DNA of 64,000 bases, taken from contig JAWQUS010000020.1 in NCBI GenBank assembly GCA_036365455.1, positions 7,413,001-7,477,000 on the forward strand. Reading direction: 5' to 3'. Below, one piece after another: positions 51,601 to 60,115 of the stretch. Every line of letters starts with the position of its first letter. Position 1 is the first letter of the stretch. Made by a program: the position numbers and the translations under genes. This DNA comes from Macrosoma leucophasiata (lineage: Eukaryota; Arthropoda; Insecta; Lepidoptera; Hedylidae). The notes under the pieces are model-generated. The model did no database searches. It was not told the DNA's origin and saw only the letters and a program-made list of their open reading frames with translations.

Positions 51601-54600
51601 GCATTCGTGGTGGGAGCACCAGTCTCTACAAAAATTTCATTTTCAGGTGGCTTTATAAGTGGTTTGATATTGAGTTTGGTTACATGACGGATATTTTCGT
51701 TTATGTTGTTAAAATGTTGCATATGATCTTCTTTGTCTACACTCATATTTTCATTACATGGGATATCAGCCACTGCTTTCATGTTTATTTTCATGACCAA
51801 CGGAGGATGTTTTGCCTGGTTTTCACCATACTCAATATGAATCTTTTCTTTACTCTCTTCGGGCTTTAAAACAGATTTGATATTCCTTTTTGGTGTTGTA
51901 ACTCCTGAACTAACAAGACTGGCATTCTTATTTTCAACATTTTTTAAACTTTCTTTTTTAGGTGATAGTGGAGATGTTGAGTCCTCGGGTTTGATAACTG
52001 GTTTTATGTTAAGTTTTGTTACGACAGGAATAATTTCTTCATTTGTTGATGAACATGATGGAGGTTCTTCTGTGTCATTAGGTTTACAAAGAGGTTTAAT
52101 ATTTAATTTTGTGACAACTGGTATGTTATCAGCATTGTCATCACTAGAATTTCCAGTTTCAGATGACTGATTCTCAGAATCTTTTAAATTATCTTCATCT
52201 ACAGGCTTAATGATAGGCTTAATGTTAAGTTTAGTAACAACAGGTATACTATTTTCATCTATATCGGCTTTCAATTCATCACAGTCTTTTACTTCTGAAG
52301 AGTTCACTTCAGGCATCTTTATGGGTTTAATATTTAATTTAGTTATTTTAGGTACATCTTCTCTGCTAGAATCTATTTCACTATCTTTAGGCTTTAAAAT
52401 AGGTTTTATGTTTAATTTTGATACTACAGGAACTTTATCGTCTAAATTTTCTGAAGATCCACTGCCTTCACATGGTTTCAGAACTGGCTTAATATTTAAT
52501 TTAGTTACCACAGGTATATTTTCAAGGCTATCATTTACAACCTTCTTAGGTGTTTTCACAATTGCTTCAGAATCAGGTTTTGTAACAGGTTTAATAGTAA
52601 TTTTAGGTATGTGGGGACTATCCTTTAAATCTGAACTTGAAGTAAAGGATTCTGTTGTGATTTTAAGTTTAGGTATTTGCTGAGTATCTAATGAATCACC
52701 ATCTTTATGAAGTGAATTCTCAGGTGGTTTTAAGGGCTTTATTGTCAATTTTGGGCTGAGGGGTTGACTTTCACATTTAGCAACAGTTTTGATTGTCAAT
52801 TTCGGAATCTTTTCCATTTGTTTATCTTCAGATTGGCTAATAACCAACTTCAACTTTGAAGAACCCTCTTGAACCTCACTTTCACTATGTTGTATACCTT
52901 TTATAGTCAGCTTTGGGATATTTTGTTCAGTATAGAACTGCCCTTCAGTTTCGGTTCCTGGTTTGCCAAGTTTTATTGTAACTTTAGGGACAACATCAGA
53001 TGGACCCTGATCAGATGTTGAAGCTTGATCAGATGTACTAGTATCATCATTTTCTGAATATTCAGATTCTGATATTTCACTACTGCTAGACTTGCGATGG
53101 ATATCATTTATTTTCTCTGCTCGTTTAGGCATTGGTTTAATGTTGATTTTGGTGACACATGGTATTTGATCTTTCTTATCCACCTTACATTCTCCTTCTG
53201 GAGGTGGTTTTATAGGTTTAATAGTCAATTTAGGTACTGGAGATTTCATTTCTTCTGATATTTGTTTATTACCCAACTTAATTGTTAATTTTGGAACATG
53301 TTTGATGGACTCTGTTTCTTGTGGAGTATCTTTACTCTCGTTGCTTTTATCTTCTGTGTTTAATACATTTAGCGAATCAGGTAGAATATCAAGAGATTTC
53401 GACTGATTGTCAGATGTGTGTATCTGCTCTTTTGCTGGCTCTGGCTGGTTGTCAACAGCGACAGCCTGGTTGTCAAAAGTCTGTACATTCTCGTCTTTAG
53501 CAGAGACAGATTCACATAATTTTTCTTTAATAAGTTCGCTTTCTTTAGAACAACTCTGTTCCAAACCTAATCCAGAAGGTTCATGTGAGATTTGACTTGG
53601 TATCAGTAATTCCTTGTTTTCTTTAATTTCCTCTAGTACTTCATCAGCGTTTTTACTGACATTGTCAGTTAATGGAATAAAAGATTGAATTGGTTCACAA
53701 TCTTGTATTGTGTTGCACTCAGGTTGTGTATGCACTGTTTCAGGCTCTGTTGTACTTGTTAAGCTCAATGACATGGTACATAAATCATTTGAAGAACTCT
53801 CTGCAGACGTAGTCTGACATTGTTCACTTTCCGCAGCAGAAGGTTCTCGGTGAATGTTTTCAATAGAAATATCTCTATGGCTCGTTTGAGGCAAAATTTT
53901 ATGTCTAATAAGCTTAATTTTTTTAGGAGGACTCATTATTGATGTCTCTGCTTTGCAGATACTAACTTCACTTAGATTTCTAATCTCTTCTGGCTTAACG
54001 TTACCATGTACAGTGGGCACAGCATCTGACGAACTCGACACATCTTTGACAATAGTTTCACTGTTTCCCTCTTCTGATGTGTCGACACTAATACTTTGCA
54101 AATCTATTGAAGTAGAGGAAACTGTAGAGTCCGGCCTTCGATCACTGGGTGCCGGTCGCACCAATCGACGTCGTAATGGTGAACGAGTGGCTGTCTCACT
54201 TGCCACTACCTTCCCAACACTAACACAAGTGTCACTTGATGTTGATTCCGCACTTTCTACAGTGACATTGTCCCTGCTATCACTGGATGTCACACACTTC
54301 ACTGTCCGCTCACTCGGTCCACACTCACTATTATCAGAAATGTTCTGAACGGTCTGCACTACACTGCTGGAAGGAATACTTGGGACAGGGCTGCTTGGAG
54401 GCACCTCTGGACTTACATTAGTTTCGTCTTTCACAACACTTTTTTCTGCTGTGTTTACAATCTCATGCAGAGACGCATTTGCCGAGAATTCACTCGACAC
54501 TCCTGCCTCGCACGCCAGCGTCGCGCTTTGCGATGTACTCTCTGCAGGGACATCCGAGACATACACATCGAGTCTTTCCACTTTTGCACTTTCAATACTC

Positions 54601-55010
54601 TCCCCAGATGCTGAAACAGGCGATTTCGATGGGGTGTCGATTTCATTTTGAGAAGTTTCTTGTTCACTATCTAAGCGTTTATTAGTATCTTTACACTCGG
54701 CTTCGACATTTTCCAACACTACAGGCAATCGCTTGGGTGCTCCGGGGCCGTCCACGATCTCGTCGATCATATCCAGAATCGCGTCCGTGCTCGTGTTGAG
54801 ATCGTGCGACGACGGCGAAGGAACGCTGTCACCGTCAAAGTTGTCCTCGGACATCGCGGGGGTTTGGCACGACGCTCGCGTTTCAGTTGAGTCCTGCTGG
54901 AAACTACTAGTTGCATTGACGTCCTCAGTCTGCCCGATCTCCTTTTCCCGCGCCGATGCACGGCGGGAAGCGTTCGTCGCGGCGCCCGCATCATCTTCTG
55001 AACTCTCCAT
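27625..55010 (-). CDS. e(y)3: PHF10/SAYP-type PBAP chromatin-remodelling subunit
   Basis: The homologue of Drosophila SAYP (enhancer of yellow 3) and vertebrate PHF10, a nuclear subunit of the PBAP/PBAF form of SWI/SNF; SAYP also links Brahma to TFIID. Exons (minus): 55010-49927, 49688-49199, 49012-48909, 48830-48729, 46382-46307, 45068-44918, 44169-43934, 43417-43191, 41187-41049, 40552-40372, 39691-39203, 38976-38766, 34963-34854, 27908-27625. They sum to 7884 nt, giving 2627 aa. Exon 1 (1694 codons) is Ser/Glu/Lys-rich with about 18 [VI]-[PT]-K-[LI]-[TN]-I-K-P motifs at about 571-1120 and an AT-hook (KKRGRPRK, about 1658-1665). Exon 2 is RG-rich. The SAY domain covers about 1930-2200 (IQEQV, LSVKSFKRRYPEL, YPHKYEEY, LPGQYQ, FPLNTAL). 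PHD fingers are in exons 10-12, with finger 2 triplicated in frame. It far exceeds human PHF10. An acceptor at 55038 implies an upstream 5'-UTR exon that I could not place. Confidence 0.92.
28800..29390. repeat. Dispersed repeat fragments in the last e(y)3 intron
   Basis: 28805-28850 (TTTTGCAAGCTACACTCATTGAAATAAAA) and 29331-29380 (ACGAGAAAAATATGACAATTG, then CTCGCCGCCGGTGGCC) have counterparts in the same order at 61090-61265. This suggests two halves of one interspersed family, possibly LINE-derived. No coding content. Confidence 0.45.
29866..31185 (-). pseudogene. Decayed RTE-like LINE fragment
   Basis: On the minus strand, pieces of the region downstream of a reverse transcriptase can be read in several frames. 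LAIHNTVLTPTLLYG (near 30880-30835) and SKLNVVEMRSYGSLTDRV followed by CNEDVRKRI (near 30230-30150) resemble the C-terminal half of RTE-type proteins. Stops and frame shifts are frequent and the GC-rich part at 30.4-30.7 kb is not recognisable. It lies in the intron between e(y)3 exons 13 and 14. The clade is inferred. Confidence 0.6.
31886..32105 (-). pseudogene. LINE ORF C-terminal remnant
   Basis: The minus-strand frame includes CTKDLVKVGGNSWM, preceded by a basic stretch. This resembles the RW-x-D-D-L-x-K-x-x-G-x-x-W-M signature at the end of reverse transcriptases of Jockey/RTE-type LINEs. Upstream (32110-32380) the sequence may continue the same element but gives no clear match. It lies in an e(y)3 intron. 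Confidence 0.5.
32400..34850. other. Intron sequence, no recognisable feature
   Basis: AT-rich intron between e(y)3 exons 13 and 14. Open frames are short and unrelated to known families as far as I can see. GGCGCCATTTTGACA at about 33177 resembles repeat debris. Confidence 0.4.
35050..38760. other. Long AT-rich intron with few repeats
   Basis: The 3.8-kb intron between e(y)3 exons 12 and 13 contains no LINE, SINE or inverted-repeat element that I can recognise and no coding exon. In this window it is unusually free of insertions. Confidence 0.4.
39050..39105 (+). repeat. LINE 3'-tail fragment
   Basis: TCATCACTTCAGCCGAAAGA followed by CGTCCCCTGTTGGACAAAAGC resembles the CAGCCGGAAGACGTCCACTGCTGGAC tail common in lepidopteran LINEs. 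It abuts the decayed PHD copy at 39107-39176 in e(y)3 intron 11. Confidence 0.5.
39107..39176 (-). pseudogene. Decayed fourth copy of the PHD-finger unit
   Basis: Just downstream of the e(y)3 exon 11 donor, the minus strand repeats the start of the 150-bp unit (reading QYPWQCAECKT) and its end (HIYCVGL), but the middle of about 75-80 bp, with the central Cys residues, is gone and the donor is lost. It is therefore an intronic remnant of a further duplication. Confidence 0.75.
39201..39650 (-). repeat. In-frame 150-bp tandem triplication encoding a PHD finger
   Basis: Units 39501-39650, 39351-39500 and 39201-39350 (in coding order) are almost identical. Each encodes 50 residues: YPWQCAECKT, then CGVCSRPADDDKMLFCDLCD, RGFHIYCVGL and STVPNGEC. 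The WxCxxC of the following unit can serve as the last zinc-ligand pair of the preceding finger, so each added unit adds one complete C4HC3 finger. In PHF10 there is one such finger after PHD1. The units keep a donor-like G|GTGAGT at the position where the real donor (G|GTAAGT) lies in the last unit. Confidence 0.92.
40912..40966. repeat. Perfect 25-bp hairpin in an e(y)3 intron
   Basis: GTCAGTTTTACAGATCTATA plus AACAC (40912-40936) is followed after a 5-base loop by its exact complement (40942-40966). It lies between e(y)3 exons 10 and 9. It may be a miniature element or a structured RNA segment; no other copy was seen in the window. Confidence 0.85.
42230..42268 (+). mobile_element. Helitron-like 3' end
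   Basis: CGCGCCAAGCCGGGACGGGTC followed by GCTAGT is nearly the same as the end of 45178-45385 (GAAGCCGGGGCGGGTCGCTAGT). A CTAG end after a GC-rich hairpin-forming stretch is typical of Helitron-like elements. Its 5' extent is unclear. Confidence 0.55.
42283..42510 (+). repeat. Second copy of the 4975-5290 repeat
   Basis: CCGCCCATTAGCGGAAGAATT, the mirrored AGAATTCTTCCAC, GGCGATTATGGCATAT and AGGCTTTGTCCAGCAGTGG occur in the same order as in the DPH6 intron 4 copy, ending in an ATGATGATCATCAT run. It lies in the intron between e(y)3 exons 9 and 8. Confidence 0.65.
43435..43800 (+). repeat. GGGTTCCGTAG-family interspersed repeat
   Basis: It begins AGGGTTCCGTAGTAAACAAGG and continues through a GTCTGTCTGTCC tract, TATAGTGTAAGATATCGTTGG and CTTTCAAAAATGTTAGGG to AACTGTTCGTGACATAATAAGC. 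The latter parts recur inverted at 63600-63720 and the GGGTTCCGTAG end recurs at 63345. It is non-coding and lies in an e(y)3 intron. Confidence 0.65.
44341..44465 (-). repeat. Interspersed repeat tail, inverted copy
   Basis: The reverse complement of the tail at 2412-2558 and 5659-5791, from the (ATT)n end through GCCCAGCAGTGGCACGTATA and CACCAATCCGCATTGGAGC. Confidence 0.75.
44598..44790 (+). mobile_element. tRNA-derived SINE
   Basis: The head GACCCGGTTAGTCCAGCGGTG matches the A-box region of the element at 23500-23716. The B-box part is deleted here (AAAGGGACCGGGAC). The body, with ATATTTGTTTCGGGTCTGGG and CAACGGCACCCATGAC, is intact. It lies in an e(y)3 intron. Confidence 0.7.
45178..45388 (+). 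mobile_element. Helitron-like non-autonomous element
   Basis: CGCTAATCTCGGAAAGATGTGG through ATAGGGCGCGTCCCCACAATAC to GCGAAGCCGGGGCGGGTCGC and CTAGT. The internal sequence and the CTAG end fit the short Helitron-like family of Lepidoptera. It lies in an e(y)3 intron; no Rep/helicase is encoded. Confidence 0.6.
45679..45982. mobile_element. Inverted-repeat element with GGGAGCGTTCAA ends
   Basis: The left end GGGAGCGTTCAAGTATTACA and the right end ATAATTGAACGCTCCC are inverted copies. Inside are two similar blocks reading CCCCCATATAACGTGCCGTAACG and CCCCTATAACGCAGCGTAACG. It is about 304 bp, non-coding, in an e(y)3 intron. Confidence 0.65.
46045..46288 (+). mobile_element. Helitron-like element fragment
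   Basis: CTCTACTAATAAAAGAAGAGG at the start and GGAGGTAGTCGCGGTCACAGC followed by TAGTTA at the end match the other Helitron-like ends at 7225 and 45388 in style. It lies just downstream of e(y)3 exon 5. Confidence 0.5.
47045..47790 (-). pseudogene. LINE (Jockey-like) reverse transcriptase remnant
   Basis: The minus strand gives KVVPLFKLGDSKDPNNYR, then VLPVISKVFEKVILNQLL and HHQQYWF, then in another frame DLSKAFDCVDHNTL (one catalytic-core motif). After a large internal deletion that removes the YADD box comes a C-terminal YNTRNKNKL segment. Frame shifts and the deletion make it dead. It lies in the intron between e(y)3 exons 5 and 4 and is of the same general type as the remnant at 1-775. 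Confidence 0.8.
47898..48144. mobile_element. Inverted-repeat element with ~34-bp ends
   Basis: ACAGTACTCAACAATCAATA continuing TTGCACATAGAGCCT is mirrored at the right end by GGCTCGATGTGCAATATTTA and TTGTTGAGCACTGT. This is the most intact copy of the family also at 23192-23430 and 62937-63175. It is 247 bp and non-coding. Confidence 0.8.
48431..48626. mobile_element. CAGTGGCGTAGCTA-type miniature element
   Basis: It starts CAGTGGCGTAGCTAAAGTGG, with CACCCATTTGGGGGTGACACC inside. It is repeated in inverted orientation at 60443-60699, whose ends (CAGTGGTATAGCTA and TAGCTACACCACT) show the terminal inverted repeat better. It is probably hAT-related by its ends (inference). Confidence 0.65.
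49707..49852. mobile_element. Miniature inverted-repeat element (CCCCTTATTCATAAACGTA ends)
   Basis: CCCCTTTATTCATAAACGTA at the left and TACGTTTATGAATAAGGGG at the right enclose a short interior containing AGCTAAAGTGTTGCTAATCTC. The element at 62418-62579 is its near-complement. It lies in e(y)3 intron 1, about 20 bp from exon 2. Confidence 0.85.
51650..53300 (-). repeat. Segment encoding ~18 PKLTIKP/TKLNIKP motifs
   Basis: Within e(y)3 exon 1, residues about 571-1120, the motif [VI]-[PTS]-K-[LIV]-[TN]-I-K-P recurs about every 20-45 residues, separated by acidic/Ser-rich linkers. The first ten are mostly PKLTIK, the later ones mostly TKLNIKP-[LIV]-x-K-P. Codons differ between copies, so the motif has been kept by selection or is an old repeat, not a recent DNA duplication. 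Confidence 0.85.
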
Positions 55011-56790
55011 TATCTACTGTTTTGCGTCGCTGTCATATCTGAAATATAAAACGCCCGCTTGATGATATTTACGTTACAAGCGAGTAACCTGACGACGTGC
55101 GAGCTTGACAAACCAAAGGCACCATTCTAATTCACCATAACGCTACGAAACTGAGTTCACTGAGTCCATGGTGTTGATTATTGTACCTACACATGTACTT
55201 TATTCTCATATTCACGAGGTTTACGTGTCGTCTCAGCACGCGCGGGGTCTTGATAACTATTCATTCAACAGCGTAAACCGGCAAACAAAAAGCTTGTATA
55301 CGCCATTTTTAAAACCAAAGACATGGCAGGTTTGGCTGTATGAGCCAATAAAAAATATCTTATACGGACAATTCGGCCATTGTCGTGTTGGTAAACTGCA
55401 AGATCGCTCCACTTGAGCTTTTAGCTTGTAAAAGAGTAATAAATATGCCTTTCGACATGTGGTAAAGCGAGTAAGATAATAGCTCTCAAACGTTGACAAC
55501 AATATTGAATATGGCAACATTGAAGTTACATCCCAAAATACAAATTAAAGAAAGTATACTTGTAATTTTTTTTAATTGTCTCCTCTGTGTGTTAGATAAA
55601 AAAAATGGTATGAGTTGAGGTATGTAGATCTTCTATTTTTTTACAGACAAGTTTTATTAAAGTTATTGAGTTGAATATTGAGACCGTATTCTGTTACTCT
55701 GTTGCCATTAATCGCCAACTTGTAAATGATGATTGTGATGTGATTGTGATGTGAAATATGAATAATCATGAACTATTTCTAAAATATAAATATCGACGGT
55801 CCGAAACTAGCCGAGGCTATACAAACTAATAAAAAGCGGACAGTTCTCTATTCTACCTACATATTTCTATGTTCTACTCAGTTCTACAACTACATTCTCG
55901 TAAAAATATAATCAACTTCGATCAACTTCGCGAGTAGTGTACAGGTTGAAATCGATTCGTTCGATTCGTTTAGTCTGTCCCTATGGACTTAGGTATAATA
56001 AGTCCATGTCTGTCCCATAATCTAAGCTTAATCTACACTCTGTGGTAGGCATAGATAAATAGACATTACGTTGCCAGTTAAAAATGTTTATTATTTATCG
56101 AAAGTGTCGTAACATAGGAGGCTTGGTAATTGGTCTGTAGTAGTTGGCGTTGGTGCTTCGGATTTGTTGGGACGTGATTCGGTCCACAGACCAATAACCA
56201 AGAACTGAACTATTGAACTAAAGAAGTACTTGAATTGAGCCCAACTGGAGTAGTCCAATCTGTCCAATTGAAGGATTCATTCATGAACTACACAAGTCGA
56301 GAATGTGCCCTCTCCATGTGTATTAACTCAATAGACTATATATATAGATAAAGTTATGGCGGGAACCTTGAAAAAAAGGCGTATGGTGCTCTTATTTTAT
56401 TTCATTTTCTTGGTGTATTTTTATGTTATATTGAATAAAGTTGGTGGCATTTTGTTTGTTAAAGGTTTATTACAGTGCCCGTGTATAGTGAAATAGAATA
56501 ATAGTGCGAAAACACAACCTTTCAGGTTGCCTCCAAAACTTCATTGTAAATGTTCTGGTAAAGTAGCCATCGCTTTACTCGAATAACTTGATTGTAACTC
56601 ACTTGACTGACATATACTTAATAAATAATTAACTGACTATATTATATTCACTTTTATGCTGCTTAAATAAATACGAAATATCGTTTTACTTGACACTGGC
56701 AACGTGTATAATAGCGATGCCATAATGACAAAAAAAATGGACTACATTGACAATTGACACAATAATCACAAAAAAATTGTACCTACCTAC
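55011..56790. other. e(y)3 upstream region
   Basis: The minus strand shows an acceptor (TTTCAG) at 55039-55044, directly before the 28-nt leader of the e(y)3 coding exon, so at least one 5'-UTR exon lies upstream. I could not place its promoter. No other gene is visible in this region. Confidence 0.4.
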
Positions 56791-56796
56791 TTGTGT

Positions 56797-57000
56797 ACCT
56801 ACTAGACCTGAGTCGATCACTCCTTCGTCGGGATTCGGGTCGATCGCGACCCATTGACAAGGTGATCGAGTCTAAATGACTCGATCGTTTGGGTCATTTG
56901 GGTCGCGACTCGATTTCGCTCAAACGTATACTGTAGCTCATGATTCTCGTGATTCGAGACCCATCTGATAAGGATGCAAGACTCGAGACCGCGATCCACA
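56797..57000. repeat. GATCGAGTC-rich repeat, paired with 59870-60020
   Basis: TACCTACTAGACCTGAGTCG followed by ATCACTCC and repeated GGGTCGCGACTCGAT-like words is mirrored at 59870-60020 (ATGACCCAAAGGATCC, GATCGACTCAGCTCTAGTAC). The two form a widely spaced inverted pair around the e(y)3-NAA20 intergenic repeats. Confidence 0.5.
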
Positions 57001-57845
57001 CATTATGTCGCTGGCTATTTTTCATTTTAATACAATTCAATTAATTATTCAATTATTTCACTATAATTTCATTCTGGTAAATAGGATTAATTTATATTCA
57101 ACTTTATTGGTAAGTAGGATTAATTTATAGGGAAAAAAATCGGCATTCAGGAACTGCACCGGTAAAGCTATTGCATAGAATGCAATGTGATTATATAGAA
57201 TAAACAACATTTACAAATTGACGATTTATAAAAAGGAATATATAAAAAAAATGTGTTTAGATTACTTACTGAGATTTGAACCCGAGCCTACCGGTCACAC
57301 TATTATGCCATTTGTCTGTTTCTTAATACAACGAATATTATATATATATAAATTGTTTCATTTTTCAACCGACTCCAAAAAACGGAGGTGGTTCTCAATT
57401 CGACCAGATATTTTTTTTTACAGTTTATTTTTATTTGTATGTATGCAAAATTCTAGTTCACGTAGGTATTCTGCTCGCAATATATAGGTACCTACATGGT
57501 AAGCGGAGTGGGAGGTAATAGGTTTAATTTTCTTTACGGAGTTATACAAGCATCCCGAGCAATCAAAATAAATTGACAACATTTCAAAGACACGACCCTA
57601 AAAGAAAAATACCGTTTCTTTGTTTATCTTTTCTGAGTTCAAATATATATCTTTTGTATTTTTTTATATCTTAATTTCTGTGAAAAAAAAATTAAACGGA
57701 AAAACATGTGATGACGTCACTTATATGGTGGAATGAAGTAGTTACCATTGCTTATCTTTAGATGAAAATCATTATTGTTACATACTCTGTGACAAGATGT
57801 GTCAAATTGATACGGATACGTCAATGTCAAAGTATAAAACTAGGA

Positions 57846-58289
57846 AGTAGGGATGGTGATCCGAGACCTGAGATCGATTAATCGGAAAAGCGATCCTTAG
57901 GAACCAAAAATACGGTTCGTATTGAAATAATTGTATTAATTTATTAAAATCGTTCCACAGTACCGGATTGATCTAGTGAATCGATACTATACCCTGGAAA
58001 ATCGAAGATCGATCTTTTTGGTTAATTCACATAGGGACATATGAAACATACAGATCATAAGATTTAACGTTTAAACGTGAGTATAGAAAGCATTATACCA
58101 GAATTTACACTGTTGAGTTGCTTTTTTTTTGGTCGTCTGGTTTCCTCGAAATTTAGTATTACATATCCCAAATCAAAAATATATCGATAATCGAAGATCG
58201 ATTTTTTCAATGTCGATTTAATTGTCAAAGGATTTTGGACACTTCGATTCGAACATTGATTGATTTCAGAAAGAATCGCCATCCCTACT
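57846..58289. mobile_element. Foldback element with AGTAGGGATGG ends
   Basis: The left end AGTAGGGATGGTGATCC and the right end GAATCGCCATCCCTACT are inverted copies; the interior is rich in ATCGAT/GATCGAT words. It is about 444 bp and non-coding. Confidence 0.7.
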
Positions 58290-59159
58290 ACTAAGTCTAT
58301 GAAATGATGCCACGAACTTATTTATTTAAAAAAAACAAGTTTTGAAGTCTTCAACAACGACTTAGACCTTAGGCTGTTGATATAATATTGATATTTTTTA
58401 TTTGAAGTTGGATCAAGGAAGAGATTAATCGACGACATGCAGGGTCAAGAATTTTTTAAAAATTATATTGATATATCGATATTTTTTTCGATATATCGGA
58501 CACTGGTACTGATATTTTTAAAATAAAAAAATCACAGCCCTACATCGAGTTTGACAAGCTGACAACGACAAGACAGTGACATCTCCAATTTTTTTTAAAG
58601 GGTCACGGCACAAAGCAATGGTTCTATCGCCATTCTACCCTATGTGTGACGTCAAATGGCGCAAACGTCTTTTTAGAATACACTTACTTTCAAAGTAGAA
58701 ATTATGAATGAAAAGTACAAATTTTCGAAAAATGGTTAAACACGGGTCCCCTAGTTTTGGATTAACTTTTGAATAATGTAATAAAACATGTGGGTTAAAA
58801 ATATGAGATGTTCTCAATTATGTTCATGAAATGAACATAATTATTATGAATGCTGTAATATTCATGCAATTTAGATCAATCTAGCTAAAAATTTAAAATC
58901 CTAATCCACTTCATAACTATGTTAACTATAATAGTATAATAAAAGTGTTTTTATGCATGTGTCTTCAGGCCAAATGCTTCACGTGGTAAGAAATTTAGAG
59001 AATGTGGAATCAACCAAACACACACAACATTCGAAGCATTTATTTTATTGCCGAAATTTAATAAACATCAAAACGATATGTAATGGGTTTTTGTGTAAAG
59101 TATTTCATCAATTATCATTATAGTCTTTCTAACAACTTTATAATGATTAATATTTTATG

Positions 59160-59350
59160 TAAGACTAGCTATTGCCCGCGGCTTCGCTCGCGTAGATGTC
59201 GTTTTAAAATCCTGAATTTTCTTTGCTATAAACCTCACGGAGCCCGAGGCCTTTCCAATGAATGCAAAACCGTGGAAATCGGTTCGTGCGTTCTGGAGTT
59301 ATAGCGTCAGGAAGGAAAACCCGACTTATTTTTATATAATAGATGGCGCT
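59160..59350 (-). mobile_element. Helitron-like element fragment (inverted)
   Basis: ACTAGCTATTGCCCGCGGCTTCG is the complement of a typical GC-rich CTAG end. It is followed by ACCGTGGAAATCGGTTCGTGCG and CTGGAGTTATAGCGTCAGG, words frequent in this family in Lepidoptera. Confidence 0.6.
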
Positions 59351-59530
59351 ATTCTACAAAATAAATACACGACATCTAATGAATTATGTGTGAAGTATTT
59401 CATCAACTATCATTCTAGTCTTTCCAACGACTCTATCATTTTATGTTAGATGGCGCTATTTTACAAATATCGATCGCAAAAGATCATCGCGCTGCGCTGG
59501 CTGCCATTGGTTCTCGATCGCCATTGGACA

Positions 59531-59595
59531 ACGAAGTAATGTTCTGTTTCACTTTAATCGCCCGTATTAGAGTGAAACAGAACATTACAATTCGT
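59531..59595. repeat. Hairpin
   Basis: GTAATGTTCTGTTTCACT (59536-59553) is followed by its exact complement (59571-59588) after a 17-base loop. Outer ACGAA/TTCGT pairs extend the stem past a 2-base bulge. Confidence 0.8.
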
Positions 59596-60115
59596 TTTAG
59601 TATCCTTCTCCGTTGGAAAGAGACAAACTTAAGTGGAACCATGTGAAAGAAAGAAATAAAATATGATCAACGCCTGTACCATGACCTTTCTTTGTCACCA
59701 TAAACTGCATCGCTTTTACCTTTGTCTCGTTTTGTCATACGCGGTATCATACACGACAAAATGAAACAAAATTTTGGTAGCGCATACATTTTACAATTAG
59801 ATGACATGGTGCAGGGGAGCATGATCGATAAAACTGTAAACAAACTGAAGTGTACTTTATGAGTATTGTAATAGAGTTCACGAGAAACAAAGTACCCAAT
59901 GACCCAAAGGATCCAAATGATCGACTTTTTTTGTACGTCACGACCCGATCACTTGTGTTTTTATCGTGATTCAATCAAAGTGATTCTATCGCTCGCGATC
60001 GACTCAGCTCTAGTACCTACTAACCTAAAATATTTTCTTTTACTTTTAATAAATCATATAATACATTTTTTTTCCACTTGTTTTTTATCATTGTAAACAA
60101 ATAAGATAGCGAACG

